A program made the translations under genes and the position numbers. From an uncultured Bacilli bacterium (lineage in GTDB: Bacteria; Bacillota_I; Bacilli_A; RF39; UBA660), in the NCBI GenBank assembly GCA_947627525.1, contig CANQWJ010000024.1, forward strand, positions 1 to 11,328: a stretch of 11,328 bases of DNA, given 5' to 3'. The notes under the pieces were generated by a model. It saw only the letters and a program-made list of their open reading frames with translations. It had not been told where the DNA came from and searched no databases. Positions 1 to 6,118 of the stretch are shown piece after piece (position 1 is the first letter of the stretch; each line of letters begins with the position of its first letter).

Positions 1-418
1 CCAAGGTCTCATGGTTAACGTTATAAACGATTGTCTTAACGTCCCCTTTAGCAGGTGCTGAAATAACAACTTTTTTAGCTCCTGCTTCTATATGAGCACT
101 AGCTTTTTCTTTATCAGTGAATAATCCAGTACATTCAAAGACAACATCGATATCTAGATCTCTCCAAGGTAAGTTAGCTGGATCTTTTTCTGCATATACT
201 TTTACTTTACGATTTCCAACAACGATATAGTCATCTTCAAAACCAATTTCATCAACACGATAATTACGATGGTTAGTGTCATACTTTAATAGGTATGCCA
301 ATTGTTCAGCATCTGTTAAATCGTTAATTGCGACAACTTCTAACTCTGGGTCTTCCTCCATTATTCTAAATACTAGTCTTCCGATTCTTCCGAATCCATT
401 AATTGCTACTTTTTTCAT
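1..418 (-). CDS. gap: Glyceraldehyde-3-phosphate dehydrogenase, type I (N-terminal part, cut by window edge)
   Basis: Glycolytic GAPDH, a cytoplasmic enzyme that oxidises glyceraldehyde-3-phosphate to 1,3-bisphosphoglycerate with NAD. Only the first 139 codons are in the window, essentially the NAD-binding Rossmann half; the catalytic-cysteine domain lies beyond the left edge. Visible motifs are the dinucleotide loop NGFGRIGR at residues 7-14, the acidic residue of IND (residues 31-33) that favours NAD over NADP, ECTGLFTDKEKA at 95-106 and VVISAPAKGD at 117-126. The start is the ATG ending at 418, preceded by a near-perfect Shine-Dalgarno AAAGGAGG. The upstream kinase gene ends only 13 bases earlier on the same strand and no terminator lies between, so the two are probably cotranscribed. 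The family assignment is secure; which paralogue role (glycolytic or gluconeogenic) is inferred from the NAD signature only. Confidence 0.96.
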   Translation of the reverse strand, partial: MKKVAINGFGRIGRLVFRIMEEDPELEVVAINDLTDAEQLAYLLKYDTNHRNYRVDEIGFEDDYIVVGNRKVKVYAEKDPANLPWRDLDIDVVFECTGLFTDKEKASAHIEAGAKKVVISAPAKGDVKTIVYNVNHETL

Positions 419-431
419 CTTTCTTCCTCCT

Positions 432-2093
432 TTAACTTACTTTAAAACAACTTCCACCAATAAATTCACGAAGAAGTGAATCATCAGGTATATCTTCTGA
501 TGGCATTGGTAAAAATGTTTTTAACATATTTATTAGCCTTTTAGCATCATCATAGTATTCACTCTTAGGATCAACGGAATACAATAATGGCTCAGCATAA
601 GTTTTCAATATTCCTAATTCATAGACTAATGCTGAATTAAATGTGACATTGGCTTCATCTTGATATGGGAATATATAGGTTTCTTCCCCTCGACGAACAG
701 AACCCCACTCTTCAAGTGTCTTCTCAACTTTATGTCCACGCGTTCTATTATCTCTTACAATTCTACGCAAAAGTCTATTATCAGAAGTTGAAATACGATT
801 ATGATTATCAATGTTGATAGCGGTCATTGGTGAAATATAAATCTTGTATTTACGACTTCTAGGAATATTCTTTAATATTTCAGGATTTAACCCATGTATT
901 CCTTCAACGATTAAGATATCATTTTTACCTAACACCATCTTGTTAGTATACTCAGGTTCACCTGTCATGAAGTTATAGACTGGCGCTATTATTTCTTCAC
1001 CATTCAATAACTTATCAATATTTTCATTTAATAATTCTGTATTAATTGCTTCTAAACATTCATAATTGTATGTTCCATCAGGATTCTTAGGTGTCTTACT
1101 TCGTGATATGAAATAATCATCCATCGCAATTGGTACAGGATTTAAACCAAAACTAGTTAAATACTTTGTTAACTTAATTGATGTCGTCGTCTTACCACTT
1201 GACGAAGGACCAGCAATTAAAACAATCTTAATGCGATCTTTATGTTCATATATATCTTTGGCAATATTAAGAAGTTTATTCGCTTGAATAGTCTCATCTA
1301 ATCTAATTAAGTTACCAATATCACCACTACTTACTATTTTATTTAAGTCTGATGCACTATTGATGTGCATGAGTTCAATCCAATCATGATATTCTTCATA
1401 TATTTCAAAGCGTTGTGGATGATGTTGATACTTCAATACTTCACAATTACTATAACGATCAGGATACATCAAAATAAAGCCATTTTCATTTAAGTATTCA
1501 ATGTTGAAATGACTCAATACTCCCGTTGATGTTGGCATCTTACTGAAATAAAAGTCATACATGTTTCCAAGTTTATATAGCGTTATATAACTATTCGTAT
1601 TATATACTAACATTGATGACTTATCAGTATCACCCAACTTTTCAAAATAATCAATGGCCTCTAATCTCGAAACATTCTTAGGCTGAATTGAAATATCTTG
1701 ATCAATTACTTCCAGCATCTTTGTCTTTATCTCTTTAATCATTTCCCTAGTAATACTCTTACTAAGTTCAATATATAGACCTTTATCAATAGTATAACGA
1801 ACAAATACCTTAGTCTTTCTTCCATATAACTCTTTAATTGAATAAATCAATAAATAAATTAAACCATTCAAATAAATGCGATTCCCCTCTGGATTACTAA
1901 AATCAAAGAACTTAATCTCGGAATCACCTTGAATTTGTTCAGATAGTTCGCGATATACACCTTTCTCTTTAGCTACTACAATTGGATATTTAAATTGTGA
2001 CTGATATTCTTTAGCCAATTCTTCAAATGTAGTCCCAGCAGCAACCATTTTTTCTTCACCAAAAATAGTTACCTTTAATGTTTCATCAATCAT
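432..2093 (-). CDS. TGS / ThrRS-like / uridine kinase-family hybrid (putative nucleoside kinase)
   Basis: A 553-residue member of the family in which a threonyl-tRNA-synthetase-like front is joined to a uridine kinase/phosphoribulokinase P-loop domain. Residues 1-64 look like a TGS domain and about 100-260 like the synthetase second additional domain. The kinase follows from about 287: Walker A GPSSSGKT at 295-302, the MDDYF acidic motif at 324-328, and EGIHGLN at 397-403. The start ATG has GAGGGAG about 5 bases upstream. The product probably phosphorylates a nucleoside or related sugar in the cytoplasm, but the true substrate is not evident from sequence. The synthetase-like part lacks the ThrRS catalytic core, so it is not an aminoacyl-tRNA synthetase. 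It leads gap on the same strand and has a candidate extended -10 promoter, diverging from clpP. Length is normal for the family. Confidence 0.88.
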   Translation of the reverse strand: MIDETLKVTIFGEEKMVAAGTTFEELAKEYQSQFKYPIVVAKEKGVYRELSEQIQGDSEIKFFDFSNPEGNRIYLNGLIYLLIYSIKELYGRKTKVFVRYTIDKGLYIELSKSITREMIKEIKTKMLEVIDQDISIQPKNVSRLEAIDYFEKLGDTDKSSMLVYNTNSYITLYKLGNMYDFYFSKMPTSTGVLSHFNIEYLNENGFILMYPDRYSNCEVLKYQHHPQRFEIYEEYHDWIELMHINSASDLNKIVSSGDIGNLIRLDETIQANKLLNIAKDIYEHKDRIKIVLIAGPSSSGKTTTSIKLTKYLTSFGLNPVPIAMDDYFISRSKTPKNPDGTYNYECLEAINTELLNENIDKLLNGEEIIAPVYNFMTGEPEYTNKMVLGKNDILIVEGIHGLNPEILKNIPRSRKYKIYISPMTAINIDNHNRISTSDNRLLRRIVRDNRTRGHKVEKTLEEWGSVRRGEETYIFPYQDEANVTFNSALVYELGILKTYAEPLLYSVDPKSEYYDDAKRLINMLKTFLPMPSEDIPDDSLLREFIGGSCFKVS

Positions 2094-2120
2094 TTGACTC
2101 CCTCTTTCTATCTCATATTC

Positions 2121-2129
2121 ATTTTATCA
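2121..2129 (-). promoter_or_regulatory. Extended -10 promoter for the kinase-gap operon
   Basis: On the minus strand this reads TGATAAAAT, matching the extended -10 form TGnTAnAAT. Transcription would begin about 20 bases before the kinase ATG, leaving room for its GAGGGAG ribosome site. No convincing -35 box is visible 16-18 bases upstream, which extended -10 promoters tolerate. This is an inference from sequence only. Confidence 0.4.
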
Positions 2130-2221
2130 TATTTTAAATTCTAATACACTTATTTTTAAATTTTATTTAGTTTTTTTAAAGTTTATGTATATTTTTCCCA
2201 GTTTGTAACTATTATTAATTT

Positions 2222-2227
2222 AGGTGA
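2222..2227 (+). promoter_or_regulatory. Ribosome binding site that fixes the clpP start
   Basis: AGGTGA, 5 bases before the ATG at 2233. A GTG at 2224 lies in frame inside this site and would add three residues, but it would then have no ribosome site of its own. The ATG start also gives the canonical Bacillus N-terminus MNL-P. Confidence 0.7.
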
Positions 2228-2232
2228 TTATT

Positions 2233-2814
2233 ATGAATCTAGTTCCTATAGTTGTCGATCGTGAACGTTTTGGTGAAAGAAGTTATGATATTTTTTCAAG
2301 ACTATTAAAAGAAAGAATTATTTTTATCAGTGGTGAAATAGATGATGACTTAGCAAACTCTGTCATTGCCCAATTATTATATCTAGATTCAATTAGTCAG
2401 GAAGACATATCGTTATATATCAATTCACCAGGCGGAAGTATAACGAGTGGTATGGCCATATATGATACAATGAATTTTGTTAAAAGTAGTATCTCAACTA
2501 TTTGTCTTGGAATGAGTGCTAGTATGGCGGCTTTCCTCTTATCTTGTGGTGAAAAAGGCAAAAGATATATTTTACCTAATGCCGAAGTAATGATTCATCA
2601 ACCTCTTGGTGGAGCACAAGGACAGGCAACGGAAATAAAGATTGCCGCAGAACGAATTTTAAAATTAAAAGATAAATTAAATAGAATTCTTGCTAAAAAT
2701 ACTAAAAAAGATTTAAAAACCATTGAGCTTGATACGGAAAGAGATTACTTCATGGATAGTGAAGAAGCTCTCCAATATGGAATTGTTGATAAAATAATAG
2801 AAAGAAAGGACTAA
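2233..2814 (+). CDS. clpP: ATP-dependent Clp protease proteolytic subunit
   Basis: ClpP serine protease, which forms the barrel-shaped tetradecamer that degrades proteins fed by Clp ATPases in the cytoplasm. The 193-residue product aligns along its length with Bacillus ClpP. The catalytic triad is visible as Ser97 in GMSASM (93-98), His122 in MIHQPLGGAQGQ (120-131) and Asp171 in DTERD (167-171), each one residue earlier than in B. subtilis. The oxyanion/ligand region SPGGSITSGMAIYDT (65-79) is intact. The start ATG is chosen because AGGTGA sits 5 bases upstream; there is no long propeptide. It is the only plus-strand gene in the window and is monocistronic, ending at a hairpin terminator at 2839-2866. 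I see no CtsR-type direct heptads or CIRCE element in the 139 bases upstream, so heat-shock control is not evident. Confidence 0.97.
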   Translation: MNLVPIVVDRERFGERSYDIFSRLLKERIIFISGEIDDDLANSVIAQLLYLDSISQEDISLYINSPGGSITSGMAIYDTMNFVKSSISTICLGMSASMAAFLLSCGEKGKRYILPNAEVMIHQPLGGAQGQATEIKIAAERILKLKDKLNRILAKNTKKDLKTIELDTERDYFMDSEEALQYGIVDKIIERKD

Positions 2815-2838
2815 TTAAAAATATAATTGATAGTAAAT

Positions 2839-2866
2839 GTAGACACACAAAGTGATCTACTTTTTT
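2839..2866 (+). terminator. Rho-independent terminator of clpP
   Basis: GTAGA-CAC pairs with GTG-(A)-TCTAC around a 5-base loop, one bulged A, followed by six T. It lies 25 bases after the clpP stop. Confidence 0.7.
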
Positions 2867-2892
2867 ATTATAATAACGAAAAAATAACTTAA

Positions 2893-2941
2893 TCATTAAA
2901 TTATAAAAAACTCAATCCAGTATAAAAATGAGTTGAGTTTT
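2893..2941 (-). terminator. Hairpin element H1, probable minus-strand (possibly bidirectional) terminator and repeat copy 1
   Basis: AAAACTCAA (2907-2915) pairs perfectly with TTGAGTTTT (2933-2941) around a 17-base loop. On the minus strand the stem is followed by TTTTTTATAATTTAA, a good terminator tail. The 16 bases TCATTAAATTATAAAA and the loop-side CAATCCAGTATA are identical to the element at 3447-3494, so the two are copies of one element. Here it could end minus-strand transcripts of the CRISPR array. Confidence 0.5.
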
Positions 2942-3026
2942 ATATAATTCTCTTTCTATGTTTACTTTTTATTGACTAGTTATTTATTGATATATCCAAA
3001 ATAGGACTTATATCATAAAAACTAGT

Positions 3027-3183
3027 TTTTTTATGCCCTAATAGGTAAGATATTACCTGAAGAATCTGAATCTAGCAAATCAACTGAAGCGTTTCAAATC
3101 CCCAATGGGTAAGGTATTATTCAAACTTCAAATGGTACAGTAGTAAACGATCAGTTTCAAATCCATAATAGGTAAGATATTAC
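3027..3183 (-). CRISPR. Small degenerate orphan CRISPR array (3 repeats, 2 spacers)
   Basis: Three 30-base repeats at 3027-3056, 3091-3120 and 3154-3183, separated by non-repeated spacers of 34 and 33 bases, which is ordinary CRISPR geometry. Copies 2 and 3 begin GTTTCAAATCC and copies 1 and 3 end ATAGGTAAGATATTAC; copies 2 and 3 differ at 5 of 30 positions. On the minus strand the repeat runs from GTAATATCTTACC to TTTGAAAC, resembling the GAAAC-ended repeats common with type I-B or III systems. Copy 1 matches well only over its last 21 plus-strand bases, so the decayed end is the minus-strand 3' end, as expected for the leader-distal repeat. This sets the orientation: leader at 3184 and beyond, transcription leftward. 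No cas gene is in the window. A chance dispersed repeat is possible but less likely given the spacing. Confidence 0.65.
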
Positions 3184-3446
3184 ACTAAGTGTATATAAAT
3201 ATATATAACATTTGAATGATAAAAAATCAATAGAATGCGATAAAAAGTGCTTTGATGACAAAAAATATGAAACACATATAAAAAAAGAAAAAACAACTTT
3301 TTATAATAATGGTATTAAATATATATTTTGATTGAAGTAATTTTTTGGAGCTTTATGATTAGTATTTATGAAGTTATTGGTAAAAAAATATAAAAGAAAG
3401 ATAATATCATTTAAAAAAATCTTATAATGATAAAGATTATATAAAC
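3184..3446. other. A+T-rich CRISPR leader-like stretch with two tiny open frames
   Basis: This is where the leader of a leftward array would lie. It contains a 39-codon frame from TTG 3212 to TGA 3331 (Lys-rich, ending NNGIKYIF, no ribosome site). It also has a 12-codon frame from ATG 3355 with GGAG 4 bases upstream (MISIYEVIGKKI, stop at 3391-3393). Neither is a recognisable protein. They may be eroded gene ends or chance frames in A+T-rich DNA. Confidence 0.25.
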
Positions 3447-3494
3447 TCATTAAATTATAAAATCCCAATCCAGTATAGAACTAAATTGGGATTT
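3447..3494 (-). terminator. Hairpin element H2, terminator of yvcK-whiA and repeat copy 2
   Basis: AAATCCCAAT (3460-3469) pairs with ATTGGGATTT (3485-3494), 10 base pairs around a 15-base loop. On the minus strand it is followed by TATAATTTAA. It begins 26 bases after the whiA stop. It shares TCATTAAATTATAAAA and CAATCCAGTATA with the element at 2893-2941. The stem differs by compensating changes (CCC/GGG here, CTC/GAG there), so the hairpin itself has been conserved. Confidence 0.7.
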
Positions 3495-3519
3495 ATTAAT
3501 TTTCCTTTTATTACTACTT

Positions 3520-4458
3520 TTATTTTTCACTATTCTTTTCTAAGTTTTTAGCTATATCCTTTATTTTACGGAAACGATGATTCAATCCTGACTTCGTAAT
3601 TGGTGTTTGGGTTTCCAAAGATATTATTTCACTCAATTCTACCAAAGATGATTCTGGATATTTCTTACGAAATTCCGCTACTACTTTTAACTTATCATCT
3701 AAAATATCAAGACCAATTTTATCTTCAATTATTTCAATATCTTTTAATTGACTATTACAAGTATTAATAACTTTTTCAGTATTAGCTTGTTCACAATTAT
3801 TAAGACGATTAGTTATATTTTTTTGTTCACGTAAAACACGAATATCTTCATAATATAAAACGGCTTTATAGGCCTTAATCAACTTTAAAAAATCCCCTAT
3901 TTTTTCTGCTTCTTTGATATAGACCATATATTTAGTATCACGTAAAATTATTTTACTATTTAAATCAAAATTGTTTAAGAGTCTTTGAAGAAAAACTGAT
4001 TCATATTTTTTATCGAATAAAAACTCTAAGTGATACTGGGATGTTTTAGGATCATTGATACTTCCTTTGGCTAAGAAAGTACCTCTAATATAAGCCTTCA
4101 TTTCTTCTTCTGAATCAACTATAAAATCTTTAGGAGAATCTAAAAATTGACCTTTTTCATCAACAACTGATAAGTCTCTTAAAATGAAATCAACTTTATC
4201 TTTTATTTCAATATAATAAACATTATTCTTATTAAAAGCTATGTTTTGACGTGTTGTCATTTGGGAATGCACACCATAAAGATTTTTAACAATGGAATAA
4301 ATTCTTTTAGCAATCATCATATTTTCGGTATAGAGAAGAATGGAATCATTAGAAAAATGCCCATCATTTCTTATGAAAGCCGACAATTCCGCAATATTTT
4401 CGGTTTTGGATAATCGTAAATCACAAATTTCATTTTTTACTTCTGTAGCAAACGACAT
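3520..4458 (-). CDS. whiA: DNA-binding regulator WhiA
   Basis: WhiA is a conserved DNA-binding protein of Gram-positive bacteria: a sporulation regulator in Streptomyces, and tied to cell division and chromosome segregation in Bacillus. The 312-residue length is typical. The N-terminal half is the LAGLIDADG-homing-endonuclease-like fold without nuclease function, seen in AYIRGTFLAKGSIND (122-136) and YHLEF (142-146). The linker NRLNNCEQAN (217-226) is the family signature. The C-terminal helix-turn-helix covers about 255-305, ending in TPITKSGLNHRFRKI (285-299). The start ATG has GAGGAT 5 bases upstream, and the site lies inside the last codons of yvcK, whose stop is one base away, so translation is probably coupled. 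Terminator H2 follows. The yvcK-whiA order is the conserved Bacillus arrangement. Confidence 0.96.
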   Translation of the reverse strand: MSFATEVKNEICDLRLSKTENIAELSAFIRNDGHFSNDSILLYTENMMIAKRIYSIVKNLYGVHSQMTTRQNIAFNKNNVYYIEIKDKVDFILRDLSVVDEKGQFLDSPKDFIVDSEEEMKAYIRGTFLAKGSINDPKTSQYHLEFLFDKKYESVFLQRLLNNFDLNSKIILRDTKYMVYIKEAEKIGDFLKLIKAYKAVLYYEDIRVLREQKNITNRLNNCEQANTEKVINTCNSQLKDIEIIEDKIGLDILDDKLKVVAEFRKKYPESSLVELSEIISLETQTPITKSGLNHRFRKIKDIAKNLEKNSEK

Positions 4459-4459
4459 A

Positions 4460-5413
4460 TTAAATCCTCATTAAATAAGAGAAAACGATAGTACTAAGCA
4501 TTAAACTATCATGCTTTAAAGTCTTACTTTCATCGAGTACTAATAAATCAGCTTCGATTAGTTCAACACCCAATTCTTCAATATTTTCATAGTCAATTAC
4601 AACTTTCTCTTTTTCTTCTTTACGACGATATTTATTAATTATTTCTTGATCAATTTGTGTATTTGTGGCAATTACGACATCTATTTTTCTCTTATCCAAA
4701 TATTTATTTAAAATTTTAATATGATCACTTACACCAAAATTATCGGTTTCTCCTGGTTGTGTCATAGCGTTACAAATGTACATTAATTTAGCTTTCGAAT
4801 TACGAATAGCCTTACGCATTTCTTTACCAATTATATTAGGAAGAATACTCGTATATAAGCTTCCCATACTGAAAATGATTAAGTCAGCTTCACCTACAGC
4901 GTCTAATGCTTCTTTAGTTATCGTTGGTTCTTCCTTATAAAAGATACGTTTTTTTATAGAACGATTTTCGGTTATTTCTTCTTCACCTTCAATTATCTTA
5001 CCATCAATGGTTTCAGCCATTAAAGTAAGACGTTCTTCCGAAATGGGATAAACTTTATGACGAACATCTAAAAGTTCACTAAGACACGCAATAGAATCTT
5101 TTAAACTACCTGTTATATCATGCATTCCTACTAATATTAAATTACCTAAAGCATGACCATCAAAATCACTATATGTCTTAAAACGATAATTCATAAGTTC
5201 TTTAATCTCTGGCTTGACCTCCGATAAATTAGTTATTACTTGACGAATATCCCCAACAGCTGGAATATTAAACTCATTACTAAGTCTTCCTGTTGAACGC
5301 CCATTATCAGCTACTGTTATTATCGCGGTAATATCAACTGGAAAATCTTTTAGACCTCTTAAAAGATAAGATATTCCCGTTCCTCCTCCAAAAACAACTA
5401 CTTTTTTATGCAT
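4460..5413 (-). CDS. yvcK: YvcK/GlmR, CofD-like gluconeogenesis and cell-envelope factor
   Basis: A 317-residue CofD/YvcK-family protein. In Bacillus, YvcK (GlmR) binds UDP-GlcNAc and steers carbon into the envelope during gluconeogenic growth; that role is family knowledge, not shown here. Visible motifs: GGGTG (9-13), ADNGRSTGRL (35-44), VGDIR (53-57), DGHALGN (85-91), GSLYTSILPN (184-193) and NAMTQPGETD (215-224). Two positions of the usual ADDGGSSGRL loop are changed (Asn37, Arg39). The start is the ATG at 5413: GGTGAT lies 4 bases upstream and the protein then begins like its relatives. The frame is open 13 codons further, but those codons cover the promoter -10 and have no ribosome site. 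whiA follows after 1 base. rapZ, usually just upstream in Bacillus, is missing. Confidence 0.94.
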   Translation of the reverse strand: MHKKVVVFGGGTGISYLLRGLKDFPVDITAIITVADNGRSTGRLSNEFNIPAVGDIRQVITNLSEVKPEIKELMNYRFKTYSDFDGHALGNLILVGMHDITGSLKDSIACLSELLDVRHKVYPISEERLTLMAETIDGKIIEGEEEITENRSIKKRIFYKEEPTITKEALDAVGEADLIIFSMGSLYTSILPNIIGKEMRKAIRNSKAKLMYICNAMTQPGETDNFGVSDHIKILNKYLDKRKIDVVIATNTQIDQEIINKYRRKEEKEKVVIDYENIEELGVELIEADLLVLDESKTLKHDSLMLSTIVFSYLMRI

Positions 5414-5417
5414 TTGT

Positions 5418-5423
5418 ATCACC
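5418..5423 (-). promoter_or_regulatory. Ribosome binding site that fixes the yvcK start
   Basis: GGTGAT on the minus strand, 4 bases (ACAA) before the ATG at 5413. It selects this start over the two in-frame ATGs at 5431 and 5452. Confidence 0.65.
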
Positions 5424-5429
5424 AATACC

Positions 5430-5435
5430 ATTATA
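5430..5435 (-). promoter_or_regulatory. -10 element for yvcK-whiA
   Basis: Perfect TATAAT on the minus strand between the previous gene's terminator and yvcK. The -35 position (about 5453-5458) reads TTCTAA, a weak match, and falls inside a 19-base inverted repeat. The predicted mRNA leader is only about 10 bases and would consist largely of the ribosome site. Confidence 0.4.
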
Positions 5436-5452
5436 CTATATTTTATTTCCAC

Positions 5453-5471
5453 TTAGAAATTAAATTTCTAA
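5453..5471. promoter_or_regulatory. Inverted repeat at the yvcK -35 region, possible operator
   Basis: TTAGAAAT-TAA-ATTTCTAA, a perfect 8+3+8 palindrome. It is not followed by a T-run on either strand, so it is unlikely to be a terminator, and it covers the position where the -35 box of yvcK must lie. Inference: binding site of a dimeric repressor or activator. Confidence 0.35.
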
Positions 5472-5473
5472 TA

Positions 5474-5497
5474 TAAAAACAAACATTGCTGTTTGTT
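5474..5497 (-). terminator. Rho-independent terminator after the tail-anchored protein gene
   Basis: On the minus strand AACAAACA pairs with TGTTTGTT (8 perfect pairs) across a GCAA tetraloop and runs into TTTTAT. It starts 4 bases after the stop of the gene at 5502-6089. It separates that gene from yvcK. Confidence 0.8.
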
Positions 5498-5501
5498 CTA
5501 A

Positions 5502-6089
5502 TTATTTAAATAATATGTATACCATGTAGCCAAGAATTACAGCTAAAGTAACAAGTATTGGATAAAAAGCAATATTTATAAAAGCTGCTTCTTCTTGTTT
5601 ATTAGTCATTGCTCTTCCTTCAGGTGTCGAATAACCAAGAACTCGAGCATTACTATTTCCTTTTCCTTGATCTGTCTTTTTATTAACTTCTTTTAAATAA
5701 TCATTATAGTACCAAATATGACCATTTACTAAAACATCACGATAATAATCACTATCAGGTAAAGAAGTTGCCATTATTTCAAAATTGTCTTTTACATAAC
5801 TAGTAGGAAAACGGCTATAATCAAAAAAGGCACCAGTAGGTAATGAGAAATAAGTACCAACAGCTAACTTACATAAGCTTTCAACATTAGCTCTTTTTTT
5901 ATCTTCATCTAAATTATCGAATCTTGAAAAATTAAAACCATCTTGGTCATGAACAATTGAACTAGCACTTATTTCAGCAGCATAACCCTTATTATGAATA
6001 ATTTTAAGTTGTTGATCTAAGTTTATAAAAGTCTCTCTAATATTGTCAGGATCATTGTTATACGAAAAATATCGTTCTAGCGTTTCCAT
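5502..6089 (-). CDS. Uncharacterised tail-anchored membrane protein with protein-kinase-like remnants
   Basis: I do not recognise this 195-residue protein as a named family. Its last 25 residues (170-194) form a single hydrophobic segment ending in Lys, so it is predicted to be tail-anchored with the body in the cytoplasm. Residues 25-92 follow the order of a protein kinase C-lobe. IIHNKGYAAEISASSIV (30-46) sits where kinases have H-x-x-G-x-x-HRD-x-K-x-x-N-I, DGFNFSRF (50-57) where the DFG strand comes, and LCKLAVGTYFSLPTGAFFD (72-90) where the helix reading SLGvxLYeLLTGxxPF comes. HRD, the catalytic Asn and DFG are all absent, so it would be a pseudokinase, comparable in layout to the cytoplasmic half of EssB/YukC. 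This is inference. Start: AGGTGAT 5 bases upstream. It follows sigH by 29 bases but has its own extended -10 promoter. Confidence 0.75.
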   Translation of the reverse strand: METLERYFSYNNDPDNIRETFINLDQQLKIIHNKGYAAEISASSIVHDQDGFNFSRFDNLDEDKKRANVESLCKLAVGTYFSLPTGAFFDYSRFPTSYVKDNFEIMATSLPDSDYYRDVLVNGHIWYYNDYLKEVNKKTDQGKGNSNARVLGYSTPEGRAMTNKQEEAAFINIAFYPILVTLAVILGYMVYILFK

Positions 6090-6107
6090 CTAGCATCACC
6101 TATTATA

Positions 6108-6116
6108 ATTATAGCA
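6108..6116 (-). promoter_or_regulatory. Extended -10 promoter of the tail-anchored protein gene
   Basis: The minus strand reads TGCTATAAT, a perfect TGnTATAAT, followed by a second overlapping-phase TATAAT (6107-6102). It begins just past the sigH stop. The predicted leader is about 12 bases and begins at the AGGTGAT ribosome site. Confidence 0.5.
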
Positions 6117-6118
6117 CT

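Larger units (their letters stand above)
2815..3519. other. Gene-poor region between clpP and whiA (705 bases)
   Basis: No convincing gene. In order it holds the clpP terminator, hairpin element H1, an imperfect A+T-rich hairpin (arms ACTAGT at 2975-2980 and 3021-3026, with GATATA-TCC / GGA-TATATC inside), a decayed three-repeat CRISPR array (3027-3183), an A+T-rich leader-like stretch with two tiny open frames, and hairpin element H2 that ends whiA. It is much more A+T-rich and less constrained than its flanks, as expected of a decaying insertion. Confidence 0.7.

Noticed and set aside
276..479. Open frame of 67 codons on the plus strand
   Set aside because: It lies antisense to gap and the kinase 3' end, both strong matches; no ribosome site and no recognisable protein.
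432..2093. Threonyl-tRNA synthetase
   Set aside because: The resemblance is limited to the TGS and editing-like front. The C-terminal half is a P-loop kinase and the synthetase core is missing.
2094..2232. CtsR or CIRCE heat-shock operator upstream of clpP
   Set aside because: No GGTCAAA direct heptads and no GAGTGCTAA-type inverted repeat found; no clear -35/-10 pair for clpP could be set either.
2987..3016. A fourth, more degenerate CRISPR repeat (TCC-AAATAGG-ATAT pattern)
   Set aside because: Only about 14 of 22 positions agree, it sits just 10 bases from the next repeat, and it is better explained as part of an imperfect hairpin.
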